Virus record (IMG/VR): IMGVR_UViG_3300042305_001455
Coordinates: 1 to 33,104 of that record
From: a virus
Length of the DNA: 33,104 bases
Reading direction: 5' to 3' (one strand)
In this document: positions 12,510 through 20,768 of the stretch, one piece after another
Layout of the letters: the number at the start of each line of letters is the position of its first letter
Numbering within the stretch: the first letter of the stretch is position 1
Position numbers and translations under genes: made by a program
Notes under the pieces: generated by a model
Databases searched by the model: none
The model's input: the letters and a program-made list of their open reading frames with translations, nothing else
Told to the model about the DNA's origin: nothing

Positions 12510-14088
12510 TCCGAAGACGCGGCCGGAGTACCTCCCCGGCTACCAGTGGGACGCGGCCGCCGCGGAGGCGCCGGTCGAGTTCATCCAGACGCTCTGCCGC
12601 CACCCCGACGAGCGCGGTGGCGAGCCGGCCCGGATCGACCTCATCGAGTGGCAGGCCGACAAGGTCCTGCGGCCGCTGTTCGGCTGGCGACGCCCCGACG
12701 GCCGGCTGCGATTCCGCCGGGCCGGGATCTTCGTCCCGAAGAAGAACCGCAAGAGCTCGCTCATGAGCCAGCTCGCCCAGTACATCCTGACGTGCCATGC
12801 CCCGGCCCAGGACGTGTTCCTCGCGGCGAACGACCGGCTGCAGGCCCGCACCATGTACCGCATGGTGCGGCAGTCGGTCGAGGCGTCGCCGAAGTTGTCG
12901 AAGATGCTCGAGGTGATCGACTCCAGGTCGATCATCCGCAACGCGTCCACCGGCAAGGAAATACGCTGCCTTTCCTCCGACTCGTGGCGGAACGAAGGCT
13001 TGAATGGATCAGTGATCCTCGATGAGATACATAGTTTCCGCACGCCCGACCTCGTGGACGCGTTGACCTACGCGACGCGCGGCACCGCAAACGGCCTCGT
13101 GATCTCGATCTCGACGGCGGGCTCCGACCGCAACGGCATCGGCTGGCGGTGGTGGCAGGACTGCGAACTGGCGATGAAGGATCCGAAGGCGAACCCCACG
13201 TTCTACGGGCTGATCTACGCGGCGAAGCCCGACGACCCGCGCGGCTTCGGCGACCCCGCCGTCTGGCGCGAGGCCAACCCGTCGATGGGCGTCGCGTTCC
13301 CCGAGGACGAGTTCGCCGCCGACTACCAGGACGCGACGACCGACCCGCGGAAGATGTCGAAGTTCCTCCGCTACTCGCTCAACGTCTGGCAGCAGGCCGA
13401 CGCCCGCTGGTTCCAGGGGCCGATCGACTGGTCGGCCTGCGGGGCCGGGCCGCTGCACCCGGTCGCCGGCCGGCCCTGCTGGGTCGGCGTGGACCTGGCC
13501 AGCAACCTCGACATGACCGCGGCGGCGTTCGTGTTCAAGGAGGCCGACGGCTCCTACTCGGCCGAGTGGAAATACTGGGTCCCGCGCGAGACGGTCGCCG
13601 ACCGCGTCCGCGAGGGAATCCCATACGACGCGTGGATCCGCGATGGCTGGGTGAGGGTGACGGACGGCCACCGGCTCGACCACGAGGCCGTCGCCCGGGA
13701 CATCATCGAATGGGGCGAGCGGCACGAGATCCGGGCCGTGGGCGTGGACCCGTGGCAGGCCGGGGCCCTGGAGACGCTGCTCCAGCGCGAGGGGCTGACC
13801 GTCCGGGACATCCCGCAGCGGACCGCCTACCTCAACTCCGCGTGCAAGCTACTCGAGGCCCTGGTCGTGGAGAAGCGGCTCCGCCACGGCGGGAACCCCG
13901 TGGCCGCGTGGAACGCGAATAACGTCTGCGTCTACACCGACGCGACCGGGATGATCAAGCCCGATAAAGGCAAATCCACCGAGAAGATCGACGGCATCCC
14001 GGCCCTCGTCAACGCGCTGTGCCTGGCGAGCACCGACGAGGACACGGCCGCCGGCAGCCTCGACGATTACCGGATCACGATGATCTGA
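12445..14088 (+). CDS. terL: Terminase large subunit
   Basis: 547 residues from GTG 12445, AGGAG seven or eight bases upstream. It is the ATP-driven DNA packaging motor and nuclease. Walker A-like PKKNRKSS (98-105) has Arg where many relatives have Gly, a deviant form that is normal for Terminase_1-type enzymes only in part. Walker B is VILDE (190-194). The RNase H-like nuclease domain begins at CWVGVDLASNLDMTA with Asp350 and has AVGVDPW (Asp435) and a later KIDGIPALVNAL. Length is normal. It overlaps TerS and precedes portal after a 61-base gap. Confidence 0.93.
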   Translation: MAKKTTTRKPRSSANSRSAAADPKTRPEYLPGYQWDAAAAEAPVEFIQTLCRHPDERGGEPARIDLIEWQADKVLRPLFGWRRPDGRLRFRRAGIFVPKKNRKSSLMSQLAQYILTCHAPAQDVFLAANDRLQARTMYRMVRQSVEASPKLSKMLEVIDSRSIIRNASTGKEIRCLSSDSWRNEGLNGSVILDEIHSFRTPDLVDALTYATRGTANGLVISISTAGSDRNGIGWRWWQDCELAMKDPKANPTFYGLIYAAKPDDPRGFGDPAVWREANPSMGVAFPEDEFAADYQDATTDPRKMSKFLRYSLNVWQQADARWFQGPIDWSACGAGPLHPVAGRPCWVGVDLASNLDMTAAAFVFKEADGSYSAEWKYWVPRETVADRVREGIPYDAWIRDGWVRVTDGHRLDHEAVARDIIEWGERHEIRAVGVDPWQAGALETLLQREGLTVRDIPQRTAYLNSACKLLEALVVEKRLRHGGNPVAAWNANNVCVYTDATGMIKPDKGKSTEKIDGIPALVNALCLASTDEDTAAGSLDDYRITMI

Positions 14089-14091
14089 CCG

Positions 14092-14106
14092 GGCGAAGTT
14101 CGCCGG
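14092..14106. promoter_or_regulatory. GGCGAAGTTCGCC dyad before portal
   Basis: A perfect 13-bp palindrome (GGCGAA-G-TTCGCC, then GG) in the 61-base gap between TerL and portal. GCGAAGTTCGCCGG recurs exactly at 19442-19455 in the gap before the capsid gene. It may be a shared control site for head genes. Confidence 0.35.
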
Positions 14107-14149
14107 AACGGCGGCAGGCGGGACGATTGTGGGACCTCGAGGCCCACTC

Positions 14150-15691
14150 ATGCCGCGCAAGCCCGCCCACCCTGCACCCGCTACCAGGCGAGCACCGCGC
14201 CGCAGACAGGCCAAGAGGACCGCGGAGGTCCGGGCGGTGTGGTCGCCGCTGGGCTTCGGGCAGATCTCGGCCAGCGACATCGGCACGACGGAGGCGATCC
14301 GGGTCTCGTCGATCCTGGCCGTGGTGCGGTGGCTGGCCCAGGCCGTCGCGATCATGCCGGTGCAGGTCCTCCGGACGCTGTCCGACGGCCGCAAGGAGGA
14401 CGCAAACCTCCCCTGCTCCTACACGCTCCGCAAGAGACCGAACGGCTGGCAGTCGGCCTACGACTTCTACCAGCTCATCGCCTACTGGACCGCCCTCCAC
14501 GGCAACGCTTACGCCCGCGTGATGAGCGGCCCGCGGGGCTTCTGCTCCGAGCTGCGGCCCATGCACCCGACCCGCGTCAAGGTCTCCCGCAACCTCGACT
14601 ACTCGCTCACCTACGAGTTCTGGTCGGACACCGGGGCGTGGGAGGTGATCCGCGAGCCGGTGATCCACTGGCGGTGGCTGTCCGACAACGGCGTGGTGGG
14701 GATGGCGCCCTCGGAGCTGTGCGGGACCTCGATCGTGCTCGCCCGCCAGCTCGACATCGCGGCCCAAAGTTTTTGGGCCAACTCCGCCCGGCCCGACATG
14801 GTGATGGAGCTCCAGGAGAAGATCCCCGACGAGGCGATGGCGGCCCTGCGGGCCCAGCTCCGCGAGATCTACGGCGGCCCGAAGAACCGCGGCTCCGTCG
14901 CCGTGCTGCCGAAGAAGACGCAGCTCAAGCCGATCGAGTCGAACAGCATGGAGGCGAACCAGTACCAGGAACTCCGGGACTCGATCCTTCCCGACATCGC
15001 CCGGGCCTGGGGCGTGCCGAGCACGCTCGTCGGCGATCACAAGATGGCCCGCTACTCGAACGTCGAACAGGAGCACCTGTCGGCGCAGACGTGGTGCCTG
15101 CTGCCGTGGGCCCGCCGCATGGAGGGGCCGCTCGACATGATGCTCCAGCCGGTCTACGGCGAGGACGTGTACGCGCGGCTCGACAACCGCGGGATCCTGC
15201 GGGCCGACACGGCCGGCCGTGTCCAGCTCTACCAGGCCTTGTTCAACATGGGGGCGCTGAAGCCGCAGGAGCTCCGCGAGCTGGAGGATCTGCCGCTGCT
15301 CGAGGATCCGGCCGCCGACGAGACGTACATGCAACTCGGGTTCTCCACGCTCGCGAACGCGGCCGCGGTGGCCGAGGACGTGCCGGCGGAGGATCCGGCA
15401 GCCGAGCCCGGCCGGGGGCCGGGGGCCGGCGTGCCGGAGGCCGGCGGCTTCCGCGAGGGCCAGTACGTCTACTGGTCCGGCGGCGAAGGCACGATCGAGC
15501 ACCTGATGATCGACGGCGTGCTCGGCGTCGAGGGCTCCCCATTCGCGATCACGGCCACCGAGGCCGAGCCGGCCGCGAGCGTCCGCGTCTACCAGGACGG
15601 CGAGCCGACGGAGTTCACCGTGGGGAAGCGGGTGTCGGAGCTGTCCGCAGATCCACTCGACGAGGAGGCCGACGATGTCGCTGGAACCTGA
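14150..15691 (+). CDS. HK97-family portal protein
   Basis: 513 residues from ATG 14150, which has GAGG seven bases upstream; GTG 14129 would add seven. Portal forms the dodecameric DNA entry ring at one capsid vertex. Family features: EAIRVSSILAVVRWLAQAVA and MPVQVL near the start, YDFYQLIAYWTALHGNAYA, a long helix region, and DIARAWGVPSTLVGDH with YSNVEQEHLS. The last 110 residues are Ala/Pro/Glu-rich with a small beta domain (GQYVYWSGGEGTIEHLMI), an extension beyond the usual core. Its 3' end overlaps the protease start by 17 bases. Confidence 0.92.
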   Translation: MPRKPAHPAPATRRAPRRRQAKRTAEVRAVWSPLGFGQISASDIGTTEAIRVSSILAVVRWLAQAVAIMPVQVLRTLSDGRKEDANLPCSYTLRKRPNGWQSAYDFYQLIAYWTALHGNAYARVMSGPRGFCSELRPMHPTRVKVSRNLDYSLTYEFWSDTGAWEVIREPVIHWRWLSDNGVVGMAPSELCGTSIVLARQLDIAAQSFWANSARPDMVMELQEKIPDEAMAALRAQLREIYGGPKNRGSVAVLPKKTQLKPIESNSMEANQYQELRDSILPDIARAWGVPSTLVGDHKMARYSNVEQEHLSAQTWCLLPWARRMEGPLDMMLQPVYGEDVYARLDNRGILRADTAGRVQLYQALFNMGALKPQELRELEDLPLLEDPAADETYMQLGFSTLANAAAVAEDVPAEDPAAEPGRGPGAGVPEAGGFREGQYVYWSGGEGTIEHLMIDGVLGVEGSPFAITATEAEPAASVRVYQDGEPTEFTVGKRVSELSADPLDEEADDVAGT

Positions 15692-16658
15692 ACGCCGCTA
15701 CCTGCCGGTGTCCGACTACCCCGACGCGATCACCGTCCAGAAGCGGGACGGCGAGGAGCCGGTCGTGGTCGGGATCTCGCCGCCGTGGGACTCGCTGTCC
15801 GTGGACCTGGGCGGCTTCCGCGAGAAGTTCGCCCCGACCGCGTTCGACGGACTGGTCGACCGCAAGCCGAACGACCCGCGCGGGCGGATCGACGTGCCGT
15901 TCTACCGGGAGCACGACCCCGCGCGGATCACGGGCCGGACCTCGAACGGCCGGCTGGAGCTGCGGAAGGAGCCGCGCGGCCTGGGCTACACCCACCGGCC
16001 GGCCCCGACGACCGACGGGCGAGACCTGATCATCCTCGTCGAGGATCGGACGATCACGGCGGCCTCGTTCGCGTTCACGACCGCTCCCGACGGCGAGACG
16101 TGGACGGAGGACGAGAAGGGGAACGTGGTGCGGACGGTCTTCCGCGCGTCCGGCCTCTACGACATCTCCGCCGTCAGCCGGCCGGCCTATCCGCAGAGCT
16201 CGATCGGCGTCCGCTCGCTGCCGCTCTGGAAGAACGCCCGCGGCCTCGTGGCCGCCCGGGCCGAGCCGAAGCCGCTCACGATCTCCATCGACTACGACCG
16301 GACGTTCACCGCCGCGCCCGGCCTGTGGCGGTCCTTCATCACGGACGCCACGGGGCGCGGCAATACCGTGGTCTGCATCTCGCGTCGCGAGGACACGGAG
16401 GCCAACCGCGAAGAACTGCGGCTGGCGTTCGGGGACCTCGACCTGGCCCAGATCGTGCTCTGTGGCACAGACCGCCAGAAGCGGTCGGCCGCCGCGGCCG
16501 CCGGCCTCGAGGTGGACGTGTGGATCGACGACTACCCCGAGGGGATCCCGGAGGCGCCGGTCGCCCGGGGCGCCCCGCCGGTCAAGGTCTCGACGCTCGC
16601 CGGTGCCCGGGCCGCGGCCGCGGCCGCCGTCGCAAGGATGAGGCTCCATGCCGGGTAA
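15675..16658 (+). CDS. Prohead protease fused to a HAD-like domain
   Basis: 327 residues. Residues about 10-185 are an HK97-type (U35) prohead protease: FREKFAPTAFD, the catalytic histidine in FYREHD (His80), the serine in TITAASFAF (Ser131) and the ending YDISAVSRPAYPQSSI. It matures the capsid shell. Residues about 198-292 form a second domain with HAD marks: TISIDYDRTFT (Asp206-x-Asp208-x-Thr210), WRSFITDATGRGN, VVCISRRED, a Lys in DRQKR and VDVWIDDYP (283-288, acidic motif IV). One uninterrupted frame covers both, so it is a fusion. Most HK97-like proteases lack this. The role of the HAD domain is unknown; phosphatase activity is inferred from motif only. Confidence 0.85.
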   Translation: MSLEPERRYLPVSDYPDAITVQKRDGEEPVVVGISPPWDSLSVDLGGFREKFAPTAFDGLVDRKPNDPRGRIDVPFYREHDPARITGRTSNGRLELRKEPRGLGYTHRPAPTTDGRDLIILVEDRTITAASFAFTTAPDGETWTEDEKGNVVRTVFRASGLYDISAVSRPAYPQSSIGVRSLPLWKNARGLVAARAEPKPLTISIDYDRTFTAAPGLWRSFITDATGRGNTVVCISRREDTEANREELRLAFGDLDLAQIVLCGTDRQKRSAAAAAGLEVDVWIDDYPEGIPEAPVARGAPPVKVSTLAGARAAAAAAVARMRLHAG

Positions 16659-16806
16659 GCGCTGCCCAAAGTGCGGCGGCCGCTGCCGCGTCGAATCGTC
16701 CAAGCGGTGCGGACCCGAACAGGTCCAGTACCTCGAGTGCCTGACGTGCCGGCAACGCCGCCGGCAGGTCGTCCCCGCCGATACCGTCTGGAGGCGACAG
16801 CGATGA
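16648..16806 (+). CDS. Small zinc-ribbon protein
   Basis: 52 residues from ATG 16648, overlapping the end of the protease gene by 11 bases and the next gene by ATGA. Two CxxC pairs, CPKCGG near the start and CLTC after a 28-residue spacer, with a YLE strand between them, make a zinc ribbon. The tail is basic (CRQRRRQVV). It may bind nucleic acid or stabilise another protein. It starts the unusual cassette between protease and capsid. Confidence 0.6.
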   Translation: MPGKRCPKCGGRCRVESSKRCGPEQVQYLECLTCRQRRRQVVPADTVWRRQR

Positions 16807-17171
16807 TCAGCGACTTCCCCAGGGCCGCCGCCGAGCGGCAGTCGGGCCTGCTCGACAAGGTCCACTCGTTCGTCGCGGAGGCATCCGTGGTGGCCGCCGA
16901 CGGCCTGACGTGGGCCGAGTTCGGCGATCTCATGCTGGCCCTTCTGCGGCTGGTCGTGACGTTCCTCGACACGGTGTCGGCCATGACCGGCCCGGAAAAA
17001 AAGGCCCTGGCCCTCGACGCGGTCGGCTCGCTGTTCGACGCGGTCGCCGACAAGGCCGTGCCCGCGATCGCCTGGCCGGTGTGGATCCTGGCCCGGCCGG
17101 CCGTCCGCTCGCTCGTGCTCGCGATCGCGGCCGGGGCGATCGAGCAACTGCTACCCCTCGTGAGGGCCTGA
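16803..17171 (+). CDS. Hypothetical protein of the protease-capsid cassette
   Basis: 122 residues, ATGA overlap with the zinc-ribbon gene. It is mostly helical. Two moderately hydrophobic stretches, FGDLMLALLRLVVTFLDTV and, nearer the end, VRSLVLAIAAGAIEQLLPLV, could lie on or in a membrane. Between them is TGPEKKALALDAVGSLFDAV. No family is recognised. Holin-like action is possible, given the neighbouring membrane proteins and peptidase, but the pattern is not a classic holin. Confidence 0.55.
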   Translation: MISDFPRAAAERQSGLLDKVHSFVAEASVVAADGLTWAEFGDLMLALLRLVVTFLDTVSAMTGPEKKALALDAVGSLFDAVADKAVPAIAWPVWILARPAVRSLVLAIAAGAIEQLLPLVRA

Positions 17172-17174
17172 CTC

Positions 17175-17732
17175 ATGGACGTGACGATCCTCGCCCTGAT
17201 CGCCGGAGCGGTCTACCTGTTCGCCGGGGACCGTCTGGTGCCGGCCGTGGCGGCCCTGGCCGACCGCGTGCCACACCTGGAGCGGCGGCACCTGATCGCC
17301 GCCGGCATGCTGGCGGCGGCCGCCGTGCTGTGGAGCCGGTCGGGCCCGACGGCCCCGACGCCGGCCCCCGGCCCCGAGCCGGCCGCGGCAATCGACCTCC
17401 GCGGGGCGTTCGTCGGGCCCGACGCTGCCGCCGACGCCGCGGCGGTGTCGGCCCACTTCGCCGAGCTGGCCGACGAGCTCGAGCACGACGGCATGGCCGC
17501 GGAGCCGCTGATCCGTACCGGCGTCGCCTGGGACGAGCTGCGGTCGCGGGCCAAGGCGATGCGGTGGCGGGGCGTGTCGCTGGGCGAAAAGCATCCGCGG
17601 GCCCGGGAGGCGATCCGCGAGTACCTCGACCGCACGGCCGGCACGAGCGGGGCTCCGCTGTCGCCGGCCCAGCGGTCGGCCTGGGTCGCCGCGTACCGCG
17701 AGATCGCGAGGGCCGCCGATGTCTCGCTCTGA
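17175..17732 (+). CDS. Membrane-anchored hypothetical protein
   Basis: 185 residues, three bases after the previous stop. Residues 3-18 (VTILALIAGAVYLFAG) and 40-53 (LIAAGMLAAAAVLW) are hydrophobic helices. A Pro-rich linker (PTAPTPAPGPEPA) then joins a soluble helical domain (FAELADELEHDGMAAEPLIR and on). The domain should lie on one face of the membrane. It overlaps the start of the peptidase gene by 14 bases. No known family is recognised. A two-helix membrane protein next to a peptidase suits a lysis helper, which is inference. Confidence 0.55.
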   Translation: MDVTILALIAGAVYLFAGDRLVPAVAALADRVPHLERRHLIAAGMLAAAAVLWSRSGPTAPTPAPGPEPAAAIDLRGAFVGPDAAADAAAVSAHFAELADELEHDGMAAEPLIRTGVAWDELRSRAKAMRWRGVSLGEKHPRAREAIREYLDRTAGTSGAPLSPAQRSAWVAAYREIARAADVSL

Positions 17733-18852
17733 CGCCCGTCACCTGCGGCTGCTCGCGTTCGTCCTGCTCCTGGGCGTGGCGGCCGCTTACCTGATCGGCG
17801 GCCTCCGGGCCCGGCCGCCGGCGGACTGGTTCGGCCTCGCCGGCGAGAGCGACTACGGCTACCGGCCCGACCCCGAGGGCGTGGCGGAGTTTCTACGTGA
17901 GCTGCCGGAGCCGATGTTCCGCCAGGCCGGGGCCGACACAATCTCGCACGCCAAGGGCGTGGACACGTTCCTCTACCGCTCGGCCTACAACGCGCACCAG
18001 GCCCTCTACGGCCGGCCCTGGGTGGTCGAGCGGCAGGGCATCGGCGACTGCACCTCCTGGGGCTGGGCCCACGGGGTCTGGATCGCCCAGTGCGTGGACT
18101 GGGAGACGGGCCGGCTGGCGAACCCGCCCCCGTTCCCGGCCACCGAGGCGATCTACGGCGGCTCGCGCGTCGAGGCCCGCGGCCGTCCCGAGGGCGGGGG
18201 CGGCTGGTCCGACGGCAGCTACGGCGCCGCCGCGGCCCGGTGGGTCAAGGACTGGGGCATCGTCTACCGCGAGCGGTTCGACCGGTTCGACCTCTCGGCC
18301 TACTCGGCCGACCGGGCGAAGAATTGGGGGAACTGGGGATGCGGCGGCCAGGGCGACGGCGGCCGGCTCGACGCGATCGCGAAGCGGCACCCGGCCGCCC
18401 ATGTCGCGATGGTCAAGACGTTCGCGGAGGCCGCCGCCGCGATCGAGGCGGGCTTCCCGATCCCGGTCTGTTCACTGGTGGGATTCGAGTCGGTCCGGGA
18501 CCAGCACGGGTACGCGCGGGCCTCCGGGCAGTGGGCCCACTGCATGTGCTTCGTGGCGGTCCGCTACGCCAAGAACGGCTCGCCTGACGACGCCCTGCTC
18601 TGCCTCAACTCCTGGGGGCCGCGGTGGATCTCCGGCCCGAAGTGGCCGGCCGACATGCCCGACGGCGCATTCTGGGTCCGCCGGGCCACCGTGGACCGGA
18701 TGCTCGGCAGCCAGCCGGACTCGTTCGCCGTCGGCAGCGTCCAGGGCTTCGGGTGGCGTGACCTGTCAAACGACGTGCTCGCCGAACCGCCCGCCGACTC
18801 CGGCCCGGTGAACATCCCCGGGCTCCGCTACACCGACGAGGGGAACCGATGA
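17719..18852 (+). CDS. Membrane-anchored papain-like (C1-type) cysteine peptidase
   Basis: 377 residues. Residues 9-28 are a single hydrophobic helix after a basic start, so it is a signal anchor or uncleaved signal. The catalytic set of the papain fold is complete and in order: Gln106 and Cys111 in RQGIGDCTSWGWAHG, His274 in QWAHCMCFVAV, Asn297 in CLNSWGPRW. The NSWG-type word with a following aromatic-rich stretch is characteristic of C1 peptidases, unlike CHAP or NlpC/P60 phage lysins. It lies among membrane proteins between protease and capsid. No other endolysin candidate was found, so it may act in lysis, or on the host envelope or capsid. Confidence 0.78.
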   Translation: MSRSDARHLRLLAFVLLLGVAAAYLIGGLRARPPADWFGLAGESDYGYRPDPEGVAEFLRELPEPMFRQAGADTISHAKGVDTFLYRSAYNAHQALYGRPWVVERQGIGDCTSWGWAHGVWIAQCVDWETGRLANPPPFPATEAIYGGSRVEARGRPEGGGGWSDGSYGAAAARWVKDWGIVYRERFDRFDLSAYSADRAKNWGNWGCGGQGDGGRLDAIAKRHPAAHVAMVKTFAEAAAAIEAGFPIPVCSLVGFESVRDQHGYARASGQWAHCMCFVAVRYAKNGSPDDALLCLNSWGPRWISGPKWPADMPDGAFWVRRATVDRMLGSQPDSFAVGSVQGFGWRDLSNDVLAEPPADSGPVNIPGLRYTDEGNR

Positions 18853-19100
18853 GACTCGACCGTAACACGCTCGTGATCCTGGTGGTCGTCTTCGCGGCCG
18901 GCTGGTGGACCAGTTCGCGGCCCGCCCCGGCCCCCGGCCCGGCCGACCGGCCGGTGGTCCGGTGGATCGCCCGGGCCGCAAAGAACCTGCTCTGGGTCGC
19001 GCTGGTGGCCGAGCCGCCGCCGCCGGCCGCCGCCCGCACCGTCCACGCGCGGGTGGACCGCGACGGGTTCCGGATTCTCGAAAACGGAACGACGCTATGA
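18849..19100 (+). CDS. Small N-anchored membrane protein
   Basis: 83 residues, ATGA overlaps at both ends. Residues about 6-20 (NTLVILVVVFAAGWW) form one membrane helix, followed by a Pro-rich linker and a short tail (VHARVDRDGFRILENG). No lipobox is seen. Together with the next gene it resembles a pair of small overlapping envelope proteins, the style of spanin pairs, but neither sequence is diagnostic. Confidence 0.55.
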   Translation: MRLDRNTLVILVVVFAAGWWTSSRPAPAPGPADRPVVRWIARAAKNLLWVALVAEPPPPAAARTVHARVDRDGFRILENGTTL

Positions 19101-19435
19101 CCAAGCTCTGGCGGTGGCTGATCTCGCTCCTCGTCTGGCTGTCGGCCGACCCGGCCGACGTGGACCTCGAGCATCCGCGGGCCGCCGCGGCGGTGTCTGC
19201 CGCGCGGGCCTCCATGATCCGCGAGACGGCGCCGCCGCCCCCGGCACCGCCGGCACCGGCGGCGTGCGACTGCGGTTCGACGTGCGTCCGCGGAGTGTGG
19301 CGGCCCGACAGCCGCGTCGAGCAGATCTGCCGCTGCCCGTGCGAGCGGTGCAAGCGGAGCCGGGCCGAGGGCGGCGTGAAGGAGCGATGCCCGGATGGCC
19401 GCTGCCCGACCGCGCCAAAAAGCGTTCTACCGTAG
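19097..19435 (+). CDS. Small Cys-rich membrane or exported protein
   Basis: 112 residues. The N-terminus (MTKLWRWLISLLVWLSA) is a short hydrophobic anchor or signal. A Pro/Ala-rich linker leads to a Cys-rich domain (CDCGSTC, then ICRCPCERCK, then CPDGRC) with nine cysteines, which could bind metal or make disulfides. It ends the cassette before capsid. No family is recognised. Its ATG overlaps the previous stop. Confidence 0.55.
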   Translation: MTKLWRWLISLLVWLSADPADVDLEHPRAAAAVSAARASMIRETAPPPPAPPAPAACDCGSTCVRGVWRPDSRVEQICRCPCERCKRSRAEGGVKERCPDGRCPTAPKSVLP

Positions 19436-19441
19436 GACGGC

Positions 19442-19455
19442 GCGAAGTTCGCCGG
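19442..19455. promoter_or_regulatory. GCGAAGTTCGCC repeat before capsid
   Basis: GCGAAGTTCGCCGG is identical to 14093-14106 before portal; the first 11 bases are a perfect palindrome with a central G. Both copies lie in short untranslated gaps before major head genes and are followed by CGGCGG. The gap 19436-19517 has no gene I can support. Confidence 0.35.
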
Positions 19456-19517
19456 GCGGCGGGATGCCCATAGATTCGCACCCGTCAGCCGACATCCCAC
19501 ACGAAGAGGAACCGACC

Positions 19518-20750
19518 ATGCCGTCCGCCAAGTACCTCGCCCTCCAGGACGAAGCCGCCACCATCGCCAACGAGATCGAGACTCTCCGCACCATGACGGG
19601 CGCGGACGAGGCCGAGAAGGCGAAGATCGAGGAGCGGCTGGCCGAGCGGTCGGCCCGGGCCGAGATCGTGGGGCGTGAGGCGGCCGCCGAGCGTTCGCTC
19701 GACGACAAGGTCGCCGCCATGCGGTCGATCAACGCGACCAGCGACAGCGACAGCCGGAAGGATGTCGAGAAGGCCGACAAGCGGCGCGGCCCGGCGATCC
19801 ACATCATGCCGGGCAAGAGCCTGCGTGGATTCGGCACGGTCGATGCCGCCGAGCGGGCCGGCCGATTCCTCCGGGCCCTGGCCCTGGGCGACCGGGCCGA
19901 GGCCCGCGCGATGGGCGAGACCTCGCCGACCTACGACGGCACCGGGGCCGAGCTCGTCTCCCCCGAGCTGTTCCGCGGCTACATCGACGTCCTCGGCTAC
20001 CAGTCGGTCGGCGTGCAGCTCGCCCAGGTCTACACGACCTCGAGCCACACGCTCGAGATCCCGACGATCGGCGAGATCGCCGCGGACTGGTTCGACGAGC
20101 ACGAGGTGGTGACCGACGACGAGGCCGCCACGGCGCGGGTCACGATCGCGCTCCACAAGATGGGGCGGATCATCTCCTTCTCGAACGAGCTCATCCAGGA
20201 CGCGGCCGCGGTCGTGAACCTGGCCCAGCTCGCGGCCAACCGCTTCGGCCTGGCCATCGCGAAGAAGATCGACGAGGTCTGGCTCCAGGGCGACAACGCG
20301 AAGGGCATCGACGGCCTCGTGGACGAGATCTCGAACGCGAACGAGGTCGAGGCCGGCACCGACTACGACGGGGCGGACCTCGCGAGCGTGGTCGGCAAGA
20401 TCGACAGCCGCGCCATGAACACCGCCTGGGTGTGCAGCTCGGCCGGCTGGGAGCACATCATGAAGAGCTCGGTCGTCTCGCAATCGACGACGATCGGCGA
20501 CCGGGTCTTGCCGGTCGTGATGGGCGCCCCGGTCTACAAGTGCCTCGGCCTGCCGGCCGGGACGCTCGCCCTGTACGGCGACTTCTCCATGGCGACCGCG
20601 GTCGCCGTGAAGAGCAACGGCCTGGTGATCTCGGCCTCCGAGCACGCCGGCTTCTCGACGGACGCCGTGAAGTACCGCGGCCTCCAGCGGGTCGGCATCG
20701 CCAACCACGACGCAACTTTCGTGGCGAAGCTGGTCGAGGCCGGCAGCTGA
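19518..20750 (+). CDS. HK97-fold major capsid protein
   Basis: 410 residues from ATG 19518, GAGG about eight or nine bases upstream. Residues 1-95 are a charged helical delta (scaffold) domain (EIETLRTMTGADEAEKAKIE...). The mature shell part begins near 115-135, probably after protease cleavage. HK97 features: GTGAELVSPELFRGYIDVL, then SSHTLEIPTIGEIAADWFDE, KMGRIISFSNELIQDA, a P-domain helix, and VLPVVMGAPVYKC, SMATAVAVKSNGLVISASEH near the end. Length and architecture fit the family. It is unusual that six genes separate it from the protease. Confidence 0.92.
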   Translation: MPSAKYLALQDEAATIANEIETLRTMTGADEAEKAKIEERLAERSARAEIVGREAAAERSLDDKVAAMRSINATSDSDSRKDVEKADKRRGPAIHIMPGKSLRGFGTVDAAERAGRFLRALALGDRAEARAMGETSPTYDGTGAELVSPELFRGYIDVLGYQSVGVQLAQVYTTSSHTLEIPTIGEIAADWFDEHEVVTDDEAATARVTIALHKMGRIISFSNELIQDAAAVVNLAQLAANRFGLAIAKKIDEVWLQGDNAKGIDGLVDEISNANEVEAGTDYDGADLASVVGKIDSRAMNTAWVCSSAGWEHIMKSSVVSQSTTIGDRVLPVVMGAPVYKCLGLPAGTLALYGDFSMATAVAVKSNGLVISASEHAGFSTDAVKYRGLQRVGIANHDATFVAKLVEAGS

Positions 20751-20768
20751 ACGTGACCAACGCGCGAG

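Noticed and set aside
14075-17147. Long minus-strand open frames opposite portal and protease
   Set aside because: Low-complexity shadows without motifs or ribosome binding sites; the + strand genes are well identified. The same holds for minus-strand frames at 2789-4123, 19485-20708 and 25695-26807.
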